Source: Primulina eburnea (lineage: Eukaryota > Streptophyta > Magnoliopsida > Lamiales > Gesneriaceae). Taken from it: a DNA stretch of 64,000 bases. The position numbers and the translations under genes were made by a program. The stretch spans positions 25,168,069 through 25,232,068 of the forward strand of contig NC_133104.1 in the NCBI RefSeq assembly GCF_022965805.1. The letters run 5' to 3'. The notes under the pieces are model-generated. The model saw only the letters and a program-made list of their open reading frames with translations, was not told the origin of the DNA and ran no database searches. Position 1 is the stretch's first letter. Every line of letters starts with the position of its first letter. Of this stretch, positions 32,913 to 46,600 are shown in pieces.

Positions 32913-33978
32913 GTTCATGGGCACGGTTTGAGGTAATTTTACTCCCATCACATTTCTTTTTCTATACATCATTACAATACTCCAATGCACCCTCATTTTA
33001 ACTAGTTATCTTCTTTTTGTTTACAAGAATATATCGATCTCGAAAAAGTAGAAACGGGTCTTTCGTGAAAATTCTATCTTGGTTGTAGTATAACTGATAG
33101 CTTTCTTATCAAGATATAGAATGTTAAGAACATTGGTGGTGCTTTAATACGTTTCCTGTCTATGGTTATAGAAGCTTGATCAAGTATTATTAATTCCAGT
33201 AATATTTTACAAGATTTTACTTTGCCCATCAAGTGCTGTTATAGTTTTACTCTAAAAGTGGACTTGGAATTTGCATTTCTAGAAAACCTTTTCCACATTC
33301 AACTGATGACAAAAATATGTAGGAATTATGTGAAAAATGAACGAGTGAAGAAGCTTAATTTATTGATGATATTCACGTTTTAATCTATCTTTCCATATGA
33401 CGAATGATATGAAGTTTTGTCTATTGAGTCAACATCTTATCATGTGCTACCACAACAAGGCAATAACTTGCATGAGCGGGTGGTGCTACACATTGTGGTG
33501 GGTCTGACATTGTAGAGCAGCCGAATACCCCGAGGCCAAGCTCGATATTTGGTTGGTTGGTGTAAACATCACTTCATATTCCTCGTGAAGGATGGTAATA
33601 GATGTGGAGGGGCAAGAAGTGGATGCGCCTGAAGTAGCCTCTGCAGAAGTGGTGGGACGGATGGTTTGTGGTGGCGGTGGAGAGATTATGGTTGATCCGC
33701 GTGTATGCGACGAGGAGCTACTACACCTATAACATCCCCCTTGTTCCTCCAACATTTGCAACCCAAAAACAAATCACGGCAACGTTTTTTTCCTTCTTCT
33801 AATATGATGTGTTTGAGCTAAAATTATACAAACCCAAATTAGCCCGACAAAATAAAGCCTATTAAGTACTCAGAACAATTCAAAGGAGGCAATTAGCAGG
33901 CAAGCAAGGAAGTCGGGATAGTGTCAGAAGTGGAAGAAATTGTGGAATAGTGGGAGAGTGAAAGAACCGTCAAAATCT
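32913..33978. other. RabA 3' flank / intergenic
   Basis: AT-rich; the first few hundred bases are the likely 3' UTR. A minus-strand ORF at 33486-33761 (91 aa, Ser/Thr/Pro-rich) has no domain I recognise. Nothing else supported. Confidence 0.4.
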
Positions 33979-36044
33979 GTTAGGTTATCGTTGTTCTCGT
34001 GTGTAAATCGTAGTGGAAGTTTTAAAATTTTATTTTGACATTCAAAAAATTCTTTGGACACTCGTATGATGTAAATTAAATAAAAATTCATAAGATGTTT
34101 AGTATATACATTTAGTGAACAATTTTCACTTCACTCCAATTACTCCGGTATTAGCGGATGTAGCTCTTGTTGTAAATCCGTACGAACTTTCTTCGAGAAC
34201 AACTTTCTTTGATCTCCTAATTCGGTTCACGACTGGAATATTTGTTAATATTCAAAATTGCACTAGAAATTTTGAAGAAGTTTTGCGTTGGAGAAAAAAA
34301 ATCAAGAGGAGTCTCAAACCCTTAATTTTATTCAAGAGATGGTCGAAATGTTGAGAGAATATGGAGAGGCGATTTTCGCAAATTGCAAGTCTTGTGAAGG
34401 CTAGGGTTTGTTCCTCCTTTCTTTTATTATCCATGCACGACCTAATTTCCATCAATATAGATTTAGGCTTCTTAATTAATATGAATGTGCTTGATTAATT
34501 AATTGGACTAGTCAAACTAGTTTAATTAATTAATGAAAGTCCATTAGATTTAGGCCTCTTAATTAAAATGGCCTTGATTAATTAATTGAACTAGTCCAAC
34601 TAGTTGAATTAATTAATCAAAGTCCATTAAGAACTTTAATTATCTAATATGTTGGACTTGTACTTCTATAAGTCCATTAAACACACTTCTCACTATATTT
34701 AAGTTAATATTTAATAAACTCAAATTTTGAGTTTAATAATTACATTCTCAAATTTTATAAATTCAACTCCTTGAATTTATTCTCTCCAAATTTTAAATAT
34801 CTTAAATTAAAATCCTTGAATATACTATCTCATAAATTCACCTCCTTGAAATTATTTTCTTAAAATTTAATTATCATAAACTCAATCTTTAAATTACTAT
34901 ATCATAATTTTATATAAATTCAACTTCTTGAATTTATTCTCTCCACGAGAATAAACGATCATGTTTGTGTGACCCTCAATGGTTTAGAGACACAGCTAGC
35001 CATGAGTTCACGACTCTTTGTGATTCATGATATTTTCTTTTATTCGGGCTTACCACTATTTGCCACATTTCATGCACCGACATTTGGTGATGAGAATGTC
35101 AGAAATCATTTTCTGATTAAACACATCGAATCATGGTAATAGAGTCTAGTAGCATCGTACCATGATTCTCTAGATATCACTGATAGTGCATGCAAGAACT
35201 AGTCGGTTATAATTAACGTACAATACAGTCCCTTCATCTCATATATCCCGATCGAATCTGCAACAATTAGTTTATCGAGGCTTGCATATTAAATTCACTA
35301 GCTATGTGATAAAATCATGAAATATTCATGGTGTCATCGCATGCACAACTAGAGAACACTTTCCTAAATGTACATCTCACACTATGGCCAGAGATTTCAT
35401 GCACTACTATTTCGTTAGATCACATATGATATCTACACCCATAGGTGAGCGGTGAATACCTGACTACAATGCACTAGCTCCTACACATTTCGCAATTGCA
35501 CCCAACCTTGCCACCATGTGACTCTTGCGAAGTAGGTAAACGAGTCAAAGCACAATCCCAGTATGTAGAGCCTCAGTGTTGTTCCGGGTCGTAAGGACTA
35601 ATCATATACAATTACAACCACATACTTTTCCTCTCGATGAATGATAACCACTTGGAAAGTCCGAGAGAGGGTTGTTCGGTACAATCATCGTATGATTGCT
35701 CATCTGCATTATTGGACATCTCTACGTGCTTACCATGAAACACAGTACACAATATCACATATGCTAGTCTCAAAGCTCAAGCTGTCTTTATCCATATTTT
35801 AGGCGGTTGAATCTAATAGGAACGAATTTAGAATATAGAGTGTTTACAAATGAGTTTCAAAATTGAATTACTATTCATTTGTATTAAAATATAATCAAAA
35901 ACTTTATCTATGCCGATTGCATGAGTATACAGATAGAATAAATTGAAACCATAAAAGTTAAATTATATTAAAATAAAGATTCTTTATTTCACTTGAGTCA
36001 ATAAATTCTTTAGCTAACTGTTGACTTGCAGGGTATCCTTCTAA
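33979..36044 (-). repeat. Copia-G 3' LTR (Ty1/copia, minus strand)
   Basis: On the minus strand it starts with TTTTAGAAGG (near 36044, originally perhaps TGTTAGAAGG) after a GTGGGAGAT purine tract and ends CCTAACA at 33979. The body resembles widespread plant copia LTRs, with the GTTGTTCCGGGTCG and CATTATTGGACATCTC segments (35580-35730). Bases left of 33979 show no PBS, consistent with a 3' LTR. ORFs such as 34115-34354 are incidental. Confidence 0.65.
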
Positions 36045-36072
36045 AAATCTCCCACTTTACCTAGAGCTAGTT
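36045..36072 (-). other. Copia-G polypurine tract and pol-downstream remnant
   Basis: Minus-strand AACTAGCTCTAGGTAAAGTGGGAG, the usual sequence between copia RNase H and the 3' LTR. It is separated from its RNase H (49220-49533) by Ty3-C. Confidence 0.65.
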
Positions 36073-38895
36073 TGTAAGGTCTGGTCTAGAAAATTCGAAC
36101 GACGTAACCTGATTGCATGCAATCTAGGTTTTTTACTAAAATACGTGTTTCATTATTTTTAATGCATTAAATGCATGATCCTGACATGAATAGGTGTTTT
36201 ATTTCATGGTTCGTTAAGATTTCATGCACTCTTTGGGTCATATTTTAAATCGGTATGCAAATTTAGCAAGTTGGCGGGCTTTTTGAAGATTTGGACAATA
36301 TTTTCAAAAACTTCCATAAATGAAATATTTTTTGGGAAAGTTTCTGGGCTTAATGAGATTATTTAATGCATAATGAGCCCAAAATTTTACTAGATTCATT
36401 ATTTGAATTATGGCTCATTATACACTAATTTTTTTATTTATTAAAACCTACCAACCAAACCCTAAACCTAATCCTCACACTCTCGGCCGCCCCTCATCAC
36501 CTCCAGCAGCTTCTCCTCGTCCAACATCTGAGTGATGGTCGGTTTTTGCAAGAAAAATTCGGTAGAAACGTCTCCCCGTCCTCCGGTGTTCGTCTTTCTC
36601 TCTGTTGGTCATCATTTCGCATACGTTTTTGCATTATGGCACGTCCTATACCATCGTTTCCTCATATTTCTACACCATACTATGTACTTTTGAATTATTT
36701 TGTATGATAATGGCTCGATCGAAAGTTTTTTAAATCGTTTTCGGTGTGGTACTTTATTCATGAAACCTTGGATTTTCTTACATTTTACTCACGTTTTGTT
36801 CATGTGTTGTTACGGATGCCTGGTTCGAGTAGTAGGGGACTTTAACACATCTTACCGATGGCATCTAGATGTTGTGACCAAATCTGTAAGAGGGTTTCTA
36901 AGGGACTAGCCGCGGCCTGTTGTGGGTTGGGAAGTATAAGTGAAACGACCCTCGCTTTTTAACTTTGAAATTCTAAAATTTTTTTTTTTATAATTATTAA
37001 TTCGAAAATCACAGTTTATAACTAACAACATTTTCATAAATCAAAATAACTTAACAATTTGAATCTCAAGTGTATAAAATCCCTAAAACCGTCAATTATC
37101 AAAATTCAACCCATACATTTAACATTATCAAAATTAACTTGAAAATAAAGCATAAAATCTCCAATAAAATTCTTTACAAAAATCTTTTTAACTTTGCCTA
37201 TCAATCTAGTGCAGAAAATAAAGTCCCTCGGAAGTGTACTGTAATACTCGATCGACTCAAGCGTCAGCGTCTCCCTCAATAACATCATTACATGTATCAT
37301 TCAAACCTTGTGAGTCTAATGACTGGGATGTCCTAAATATGAGTAACAAATAATATATATACAAGCACATGCATTAAACTATATTTTTATTTAAAATAAT
37401 TTGAAACATAAATAAATCATATATCGTAAAATCATAAAATCGTAAAGCTTTGCATCATTTATCATTTTGAGTGAAGTTTGATACTTGAAAGTGACTATCT
37501 TTTTATCATTTGGTCAACTGATCAGTCTTAGTTCACCATTGCGCATGAGGACAGGCACTAGACACCGCCGTAAAATATGAAAATACGATTGTAGGGCTCT
37601 TTTTGAGGCCTTGTCCCGTAAACGGGCTATCTCTAACGCTTTTTTCCTCATGATAGCCCCATAAAATTGTAAGTTCACCGTTATTTCTTAAAACGGATCC
37701 CTCACATATCCTCTATCTTCTTTGTCACAGTCAATTCACATCACTGAAAATATTTTTCCTTTTCCTTTTATTTCATAAAATATTGACTTTCCAAAAATAG
37801 CATTTTTACAGTTTTACAATAAATCATAAAATATCATATTTTCAACAAAATCATCATTTTATGTCATTTATCATGCGTTATGATCCTTCGGGACGCTGCC
37901 AAGTCTTTTCGTACTACATAGGTGTAAAATGATCTTTTTGCCCCTATACGTAAAATTTCTCGATTTTGATTTTTTTTTTTACTTTTATTGACTCTAGACC
38001 ATCCTAAATAATTATTTAAGTCTAAATTAAATTTTAGATATTATTATTTGACGTAAATTCGAGGATTTCGATTTAATTTTTTAAACTAAACCGAGCCCTG
38101 ACCATCACGCAGCACCTGATCGCAATTCACGATCCATGCACATGGGAATAGTCCATGCGATCATGGACTCTTCCGTTCTTGAAAGACCACGGTCCTAGCC
38201 CTGCCAGGACCATACCAGACCCCTAACAATGACCTCAACGGGCCCCAACCAGCCCTGGTCGAGCCACAAGTAAACCAACCCTAGCCGAGCCTTCTTCCAC
38301 ATCAGGTGACCTTGGTAAACCCTAGGTCTCTCCTCCTTGGCCAAGCTCGAGTTCTAGGGTGTATTTCATCCCCTAATGACTCTTTTCCGGTCCCTTAAAC
38401 ATCTCTTAATGGCAGCGTGTCCTTAGGAATCATAGCGTTAAAGAAACAAGCGTAAAAACGTCAAAATTTTTTAAAATAATCGTCATATCGTTAAACCATC
38501 GAACATAAAAAATTTTCATGCACAAATAATTAAAACATGCATATAATAGTTTGAATGGTGTGTCAAAGGGTTTAGAAAACGTGCTTTTGCATTTTAAAAC
38601 GCTCGAATATACGATCGTCGGTGAGGGGCACGAAAAGGGACGGACGGGCAACGAAAAACCCTAGCTTTTCCTCCTTGATATTTTCAAAAATTTAGTGTGG
38701 GCTGGTAAGTAGTGCAAAAGACCTAGCTTTTTATTTTTATATAATTTAATTTGTATGATAATGTGTTTGGGTTTTGGGCCTTCAAGTATATGAGCAATTA
38801 GGTCTACTCAAAACTTATTTAATTGAAAAATAAAATTTTATAAAATTTAATTTTCAAAAATAATGTATTTGATATTTTAAAAGTCCCTTGTTTGC

Positions 38896-40389
38896 TGATC
38901 GAGCAAACTTGCACTATGGAATCCTTAATAAAAATATGCTTTTGTATGCTCAAAAATTAATCGCAAGTACATGATGTCAAGTAATAGTATAATGTACGTG
39001 AGTACAAGTATCGTTCCACTGAAGACTGTATTTGACAATTATTATTTCTAGTTATCAAATCTTTAGCAACGAAAATTTGATTGTTTGTTTAGTACTATTA
39101 TGCTCAAATAAATATGCAAATAAAATTGATGCAGGCGTTAGATAATAAGATATAATATTTAGGATGGTTGATTAAAAATTCAATGAGAAATGAATTTGTT
39201 GGGAATTTCAGTTCACCTACCCATCGTTAATTAATTAATTCGTTCGATAGTGATTGTATGCTTCCGAAATGATTTCCTATTCAATTAAACACACTCTCTC
39301 GAGCTATGCCAAACTAATTCTACTCAGTGAAGTAATTAAATGTGTTTAATTATTTATCAAGAGTGAATCGCATGTCGATCTATGAAATCCCCTAGTTTTC
39401 GCCCTACCGGACTATGACTATCGGCGCGTATCCAATTTCATATATCTATGTAAATTGTAGATCCACGGACTATGCTACGCATTTCTATCACAAGCTATTC
39501 TCTCGAACTCACTCGCAATATAAAAACGTTGTTAAATTTAGCTATGCTCTAACAACACAATGAAAAACAGTAGCACATTCAAGAACAAATCAACAATCGA
39601 AATATAAATTAATTAAATCAAAGTTTGGGGTAGGATCCCCTTAAATCCCAACAAATGTTTTGGTTTAGCTACTAGAATTCATGGTAGAAATAAACATAAC
39701 AATGTTTAAATGATAAAAACTAGATCAGAAATACTATTCGCGACGAAAGTGCGAGGAACGACGCCCGGAAAATCTTCGAATCTCCAACTCCAAGCGCAAA
39801 ATCCTCTCCAAGGCTTGTGGTGGCTGATGAATTATGTCTGAATGCCCCCCAAAATCGTCCCCTCACCCTTCCATATCACCCATATCCAGAAAATAAGGTA
39901 AGGAATCGGACAAGAAATCTTCCCAAAAATAGGTGGCGCTCGGGCGGTAGAATATTACCGCTCGAGCGCCACACCTTCTGTAATACTGCTTGTGGAGTGC
40001 GGCCGTCGTGCTCGTGCGGTAGAATATCACCGCACGAGCGCTAAGTATTCTGTATGCTTATTCTTCGGAAGGCACATCTCGCGCCCAGGCGGTAGAATAT
40101 TACCGCTCGAGCGCCACACTTTCTGGAAATTGGCTGCGTGAATCACTTTTCGCGCCCGAGCGGTAATTTTTGCCGCTCGATCGCCAGTCTTTCTGCCCAT
40201 TCTTGCACATTTTGCTCTGATTCCAGTTTTCCGGTCTTTTTTCCTGCAAATTCACCACGCCCAAGTGAGACATGATCACATGCATATGCTTACTCTAAAA
40301 CGAACAAAAATGTAAATGAAATGTACGCATGCACAATGCAAACACACACAAAACTAAGGCAGTAAAACACGTAAAAACCATACCTATCA
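38896..40389 (+). mobile_element. LTR-E: solo LTR nested in LTR-D1
   Basis: Starts TGATCGAGC and ends CCTATCA, with perfect target duplication TTTGC (38891-38895, 40390-40394). Its body includes the ATCGCAAGTACATGATGTCAAG-type segment (about 38950-39040) that I associate with plant Ty3/gypsy LTRs. It carries four palindromic GC modules. Strand assignment follows TG...CA only and may be reversed. Confidence 0.85.
39934..40185 (+). repeat. GC-rich palindromic modules, 4 copies (LTR-E)
   Basis: Modules at about 39934-39970, 40001-40041, 40079-40115 and 40151-40185, spaced 68-76 bp. The first, GGCGCTCGGGCGGTA-GAATAT-TACCGCTCGAGCGCC, pairs at 14 of 15 positions. They are the same module as in the Ty3-A and Ty3-B LTRs. 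Confidence 0.85.
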
Positions 40390-42153
40390 TTTGCCAAAAC
40401 TGGCTTCCCGGACAAAATCGAGTTCGTCTCGTAAAATAATTTGAACTCATCATTTTTAGAAAAAATTAATCATTTTTAATCATATTAAAAAGCCTTGAAA
40501 ATATTTATTGAAAAACATTTATTTTTATCACTATCGTCCTCGGTCTCTTTTCCCTAGCTTATTATCGAATATTCGGGTAAAATCCTTCATTTCATGAAAT
40601 CATGCCATCTAATTATTTAATCATGCAGTCATACCTTTAATCATATAATATGCATCGAGTAAGCATTTAAATTAATTAATTAAAACAATTATGTAATTTA
40701 ATTCAATTGCATCCATGTGGTTTACGTAGGTTGGTTTTGGACATTACAATAAGACTCTGTCGAGCTTTGGTTGAGAAGGGAGGTTACGTGGGGACTGTCT
40801 AGGTGAGGGGCAAGGTTCTGAGAGGCCTGAGTCATGAGCCCTGGTGGTCCACTCGTGCCTGGTTGAGTGCCGGAGGATTTGCGCTTGCTAGAGCTCAATC
40901 TCCATGCCACGCTCACGTTTGGTGTTTCTGCGGATACCCTAGTGCATGGTTCGATGGGTTGGTCCAGGGGAGTCCTAAGGATTCGAGAATGGTCCTAGTG
41001 TGGTTGGCTAGGGTTTGATCCTGGTGGCTTGGGGCTAGGGCCGAGGGTTAGTGCCTAGAGTCAAGTAAGGGTTGGGTGGTTCTTGCGTGCAAAAATTCCA
41101 GCAGCTAGTTGCGGGTTTTTGAGAGCCTTAGGTAGTCAGAAATAATTTGTTTAAGGGCTGGTCATGTTGGTTCGAGTCATGGTTTAAGTCTACAAAATTT
41201 TGGTGGAGTTTCTGGTTGATTCATATTAAAACCGAGACCTCGGTCTAAGTTTTAAAACGAATTATAGAAATTAATGCATGGGCTCGGGTTTATGTCTAGG
41301 AAATTGTTATAATTATTTTTTGGGGTGTTGTAAGAAGTTTGGTTGTCATCCGGTCAAAATTTTTGAGGTCCAAGGGTAAAACATGTTTTGAAGGAAGAGA
41401 GTTGGTTGTGACTAATACGAACACGAACATGAACACGAACATGTAAGGACAATGCTCAGTGGATGGGTAATATTGTCGCTAATGTCCGCGCCATCGGGTA
41501 CTACGGTTAGACGTAGAGTGATCCATCGACTAGAGATGATACGAAAGTAAAAACTAATTAACAGAATTCAAATAAATAAATTGAAAACGTATATGTTGAT
41601 ATGATGCGAAATGAATACGTTTATGCTTTGACATGTCATGCTTACATTTTTAAGATCATGAAATATATGTAAATTACAGTACTTTTCACTGTTGCATGTT
41701 ATGAATATGTACTTGCTATCACGGTTCAGGTGTGTTGAGTCTTTAGACTCACTAGGTGTGATTGGCCCATGTGAGCATATTGATGTGGAGATTGGAGGTG
41801 CCGAAGACTGAGTAGCCAGGCTGGATGTGCGCACACTAACCCGAGGACCATATTTTCCACACATTATGTTTATGAGTTGGGCGTGAACATGAATATTTTC
41901 ATACACTTTCAGTTTTACATGTTGATGTTTTGTCAGGATTTTGCATGGTTCTTATTTGTTTTATTTTACACGACAGTTTTGGGTTTGACGATTTCTCTTA
42001 TTTTTAACTGCAATATTTTTACCTGTAGTTGAATACTTTTATTTTAAAACGTGTGGTTAACAGCTGTTATTGCATGCATGTATTTAAATGTATTTTCAAA
42101 AATTATTTTTTTGAAAAAATTCTAGCTGTATTTTAAGTAGTAGACGTTTCAAA

Positions 42154-42165
42154 TGGTATCACAGC
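42154..42165 (+). other. Ty3-C primer binding site (mutated)
   Basis: TGGTATCACAGC shortly after the 5' LTR end; the tRNA-iMet PBS with one G-to-C change. Confidence 0.75.
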
Positions 42166-42417
42166 AAGGGTCCTGTATAAGGTTGTGACATCGCCAGCTT
42201 TAGCAGCTCAGTCTTAAAGCCTCAAGTCTATAAGTTTTTATGTTTTAAATGTTTCGAATCGTTTAATTCTATCACCTGCATGGTTGCATGATTTATGATT
42301 TATAGCAATTTACTATATAAGTTTAGCTGTTTTCATGATTTAAAGATTAAATGTTTTGAAAACTAGATTAAACTGCATAATGGGTTATGTTTAGAATTTG
42401 TACTATATTCAAATACT

Positions 42418-43147
42418 ATGCCTCTCAGACGCACCTCCAGCACTGATAGACATCATGATATTTCTGGAGGTGATACAGGCCTTCCACCACCACCGTCAAG
42501 AGACGCAGCTACCCGAGTCCTTGAGGGTATTGCTTAAGTGATGGAGCAGGCACAACAGGCTCCGAGGCCCCAGACGGAAATTTATGAGTAGTTCAAAAGG
42601 CTCAACCCGAAGGAGTTCGGGGGTACTACTGATCCATTCTTAGCAGAGGTTAGGATCCGGTCTCTAGAGCTACACTTTCAGTATCTAGACATGAGGGACA
42701 AAGATCGGGTCAGGTGCGCCACATACATGTTGAGAGATGATGCATCCCTATGGTGGGAGGGAGCAGTGCACGGGGTGAACTTGGCTACCTTCACAAGAGA
42801 TCAATTAAAGGATATATTCTACAACAAATACTTTCAAGTTGAGCTCAGGGGACGCCTCATGAGAGAGTTTATGAGTCTCCGACAGGGGGACTTGTCTGTG
42901 GAAGAGTTTATCAGGAAGTTTAAAAGAGGTTGTCACTTTGTACCCCTTATTGCGAGGGATGCCGCTCAGAAGCTGAGATAATTCATGGATGGCCTCAGAC
43001 CCACTTTGCGCCGGGATTTATGCTGATGAGACCGGCAAGTTATGATGAGGCCACCGCTTGTGCCTTTTAGGCGGAACAAGCTCTGAGAGATATTGATGCC
43101 GAGATGCAGTGGGAGAGGCATCAGGCCCAGTCTAGCTTGCAGCCCTA
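42418..43147 (+). pseudogene. Ty3-C gag remnant
   Basis: From ATG 42418 (MPLRRTSS). The Retrotrans_gag domain is clear at 42600-42980, with WWEGAVHGV and FMSLRQGDLSVEEFIRKFKRGCHFVPL. Stops at 42535-42537 and 42979-42981, and one near 42590. The frame ends in degenerate sequence about 43150; no zinc knuckle is found, so the nucleocapsid part is deleted or replaced by the non-coding stretch that follows. Confidence 0.85.
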
Positions 43148-43671
43148 AGAGATATTTACCGCTTCGATTACATGGATTATTGTGTTTGTTGTGGGAATTA
43201 TTTTTGAGTTTGAGAACTTAGAATAAATTAGGTTGCATGTTCTAATAGTTGGACTTAAGGGCTGAATTGATTTAATTAAGAGCTTTGAGGACCAAAATGC
43301 AATGAATGATATTATAGGGACCTATTTGCAAAAATTCGAAAGTTGAGGAGATGTTTCACATTTTTTAAAATTTTGGGATCAAAATGGTAATTTTAGAGAA
43401 AATTAAGGTTTAAATTAAGTAGATTCAAAATTTCATGAGGACTAAGTTGCAATTTTGGAAAATAATGAAGGACCAAATGGTAAGAAATTCGAAACTTTAG
43501 GGTCAATTTGCAATTTCCGAAATTTTTTGGGGTAAATTTTGAAATTTTTGATGGAGCACTAGAAGTAAATAAGTGATTTTCAAGGATTTTGGGATACTTA
43601 CTGAAAGAAATTTTTTTAAGTTTCAATACGATCAGATTTGATGGTATGTTTTGTCGTATGAAGGATATATA
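43148..43671 (+). repeat. Non-coding spacer with degenerate ~30-bp clauses inside Ty3-C
   Basis: Lies where the end of gag should be. Clauses of the form GGACCAAATGG/AAATTCGAAA/TTTAGG recur about every 30 bp between 43285 and 43560. No ORF of note. Similar wording occurs in Ty3-O (24300-24620). It could be an inserted fragment or an intron-like spacer. Confidence 0.5.
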
Positions 43672-46600
43672 TTTCAGGTGTAGCCATGTATGCATTGCTA
43701 GTTTCCAGAGTTATACATTCATTTATGTCCGAGTCATTTCTCAAGCAACTAGGAATCATACCAGAGGGTATGGATCTGAGATTCAGAGTTTCGATTCCGT
43801 CCGGAGATCAGATGTTTACATCGCAGATAGTGAAGAGATTGGAGCTTCGATTACAGAAAAATGCGGTGCAAGTGGACCTGATTGTGATACCGTTACCGGA
43901 GTTCGATATTATTTTGGGTATGGGCTGGCTTTCTTGGAACGGAGATGCCATAGATTTTCGAAGTATGTCAGTATCTATCTGACTGCCTAGCGGTAAGCCA
44001 TTTATTTTTGAGGCAGCCAGACACCAGCAGATGTTGCACATCATTTCTTGCATCTGTGCAGAAAGCTCATGAGGAGAGGCTGCAGGCATTCTTGGCATGT
44101 ATTGTGACAGTGACTGAGCCAGTCATCCAGAGGTTAGAGGAGGTCGAAGTGGCCAGGGATTTTCCTAGCGTTTTTCCGGACGATATTTTAGGCATTCCAC
44201 CAGACAGAGAGGTGAAATTTTCTATCAAGCTGATGCCAGGTATAGTGCCGATCTCTAAGGCCACCTATCGTCTAGCACTTGCAGTGATGAAGTAGTTGAA
44301 GGATCAGATACAGGACTTGCTGGACAAGGGATTCATTCGCCCGATCTTTTCTCCATGGGGCACATCGGTACTGTTAGTTAAAAAGAAGGACTGCAGCATG
44401 CGGCTTTGCATTGATTACCGGGAGATTAGGGTTGAAGATCTATTTGATTAGCTTCTGGGAGCATCAGTGTTTTTGAAGATAGATCTACGATCATGATACC
44501 ACCAGCTGAAGTTGAGAGAGTCTGACATGCACAAGACAGCTTTTAGGACGCGTTATGGACACTATGAATTTATGGTGATGCCCTTCGGATTGACAAACGC
44601 GCCAGCGATCTTCATGGATCTCATGAATCCCGTGTTTCAGCTGTATTTGAATCAGTTCTTCATAGTTTTCATAGATGACTTCCTGATCTATTCAAAGAGC
44701 AAAGAGGAGCACGGTCAGCATCTGAGGACCGTACTACAGACTTTACAGGACAAAAGGTTCTATGCCAAGTTTAGTAAATGTGAGTTCTAGATAGATAGAG
44801 TGGCATTCTTGGGCCACAACATATCCCAAGATGGAGTAGAGGTTTATCCTAGAATGGTCGAGGCAGTTCGAGATTGGCCAGCTCCTAAGAGTGTGACAGG
44901 GATCCGCAGTCTCTTGGGGTTGGCTGGGTACTATAGGAAGTTTATGAAGAGAATTTCTTCTACCGCATTGACAAAGAAGAATGCTAAATTCATTTTGGGA
45001 TCAGAGTGACAGGAGAGTTTTGACAGGCTGAAGCAGGCATTGACTTCATCACCAATCCCTAGCTATGCCATCAGGCCATGGGGAGTTTGTGCTTTATACA
45101 GATGCTTCGAAGCTCGGTTTGGGCATAGTTTTGATACAGCATGACATAGTTATAGCCTACACGTCTAGACAGTTGAAGGTCCATGAGAAGAATTATCTGA
45201 ATCAAGACCTCAAGCTAGCGGGATTAGTATTCGCCCTAAAGATTTGGAGGCATTATCTGTATGGGGAGAAGTGAAACATTTTAACCGATCACAAGAGCCA
45301 GAAGTGCTTCTTCACGCAGAAAGAGCTGAACATGAGACAAAGAAGGTGGCTAAAGCCAGTGAAGCATTATGACTGCGATATTAGCTTCCATCCGCGTAAG
45401 GCTAATGTGGTTGCGGATGCCTGAGCAGGAAGAATGCAATGATCACCCAGTTGTCAATACATAGACCATTGCATGCAGAGATTCGGAGGTTTGAGCTTGC
45501 ATTTATGCATGGGGCTATGCCCCTAGTTTTTCTACCCTGACAGTGATGTTGACACTGAGGGACAGGATCCAAGCAGGATAGACTTCTGACAAGCAGTTAC
45601 AGAAGTGGAGACAGAGGGATGAGTTTAAGGGCCAGAGATTGTATACAATGGAGGACGACATAGTCAGATATTGTGAACGACTGTGGGTTCCTAGCATTGA
45701 TTCCCTGAGAGCAGATATCATGAGAGAAGACCACATCACCCCGTACTCCTGATGTATAAGGACCTACAGACTTTTTATTGGTGGTCGGGCATGAAGCGAG
45801 ATATCTTGCGTTCCGTGTCTGAGGGTTTGACGTTTCAGCAGGTTAAGGACGAACATTAGAGACCTGCAGGAAAGCTGAGACAACTCCATATTCCTGATTG
45901 GGAATGGGAGAACATTACCATGGACTTTGTGACAGGGCTACCGAGGATAGCTGGAGGGTATAATGCTATTTGGGTGATACTCGATCAGCTCACTAAGTCA
46001 ACAAACTTTCTATCGATCAAGAAGACTTTCACCATGACTCAGTACGCAGAGCTGTATATCAGAGAGATAGTCAGAATACATGAGATTCCAGTGTCATCGT
46101 GTCAAATAGGGATCCGAGGTTCACGTCTGCATTTTGGAAGAGTCTGCATTAGGCATTGGGTACTAAGCTACTATTCAGTACTGCCTTCCATTCTCATACC
46201 GATGGACAGTCAGAGAGGGTGCTTAAGATTTTGGAGGACATACTCAAAGCTTGCATGATCGACTTCCAGGACAGCTGGGAGACGAAGTTACCTCTCGTGG
46301 AATTCACGTACAACAACAGCTACCAGACATCTATCGGTATGGCTCCATGCGAGGCACTTTACGGGAGGAAGTGTAGGTCCCCAGTTTATTGGGATGAGGT
46401 AGGGGAAAGATCATAGTTGGGCCACACATTTTCAATCAGACTGCAGAGTTAGTGCTCAAAATCCGGGACAGGATGAAGACCGCTCAGAGCCGACAGAAGA
46501 TTTATTTAGATCAACGTGCATGGATCTATAGTTTGAAGTGGGTGATTATGTTTTCGGAAAGGTCACACCGATGAAGGATGTGATGAGATTCAGAAAGAAG

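Larger units (their letters stand above)
36941..40748 (-). mobile_element. LTR-D1: solo LTR of family D, itself carrying LTR-E
   Basis: On the minus strand it starts TGTAATGTCC (40748) and ends GGTCGTTTCA (36941). Target duplication ATAAG at 36936-36940 and 40749-40753 is perfect. No internal region or PBS. Without LTR-E it is about 2.3 kb and collinear with D2 on the opposite strand. Confidence 0.88.
36073..42151 (+). repeat. Ty3-C 5' LTR, expanded by nested insertions
   Basis: Without LTR-D1 it is about 2.27 kb and collinear with 47001-49219. It has lost about 200 bp that the 3' LTR keeps at about 48617-48830, while the 3' LTR has lost about 370 bp kept here (about 41690-42090). The joint flanking D1 at 36940 matches the uninterrupted site at 47991 of the 3' LTR. 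Confidence 0.85.

Noticed and set aside
33486..33761. Minus-strand 91-aa Ser/Thr/Pro-rich ORF downstream of RabA
   Set aside because: No recognisable domain, no splice context or homologue in the window; not listed as a gene.
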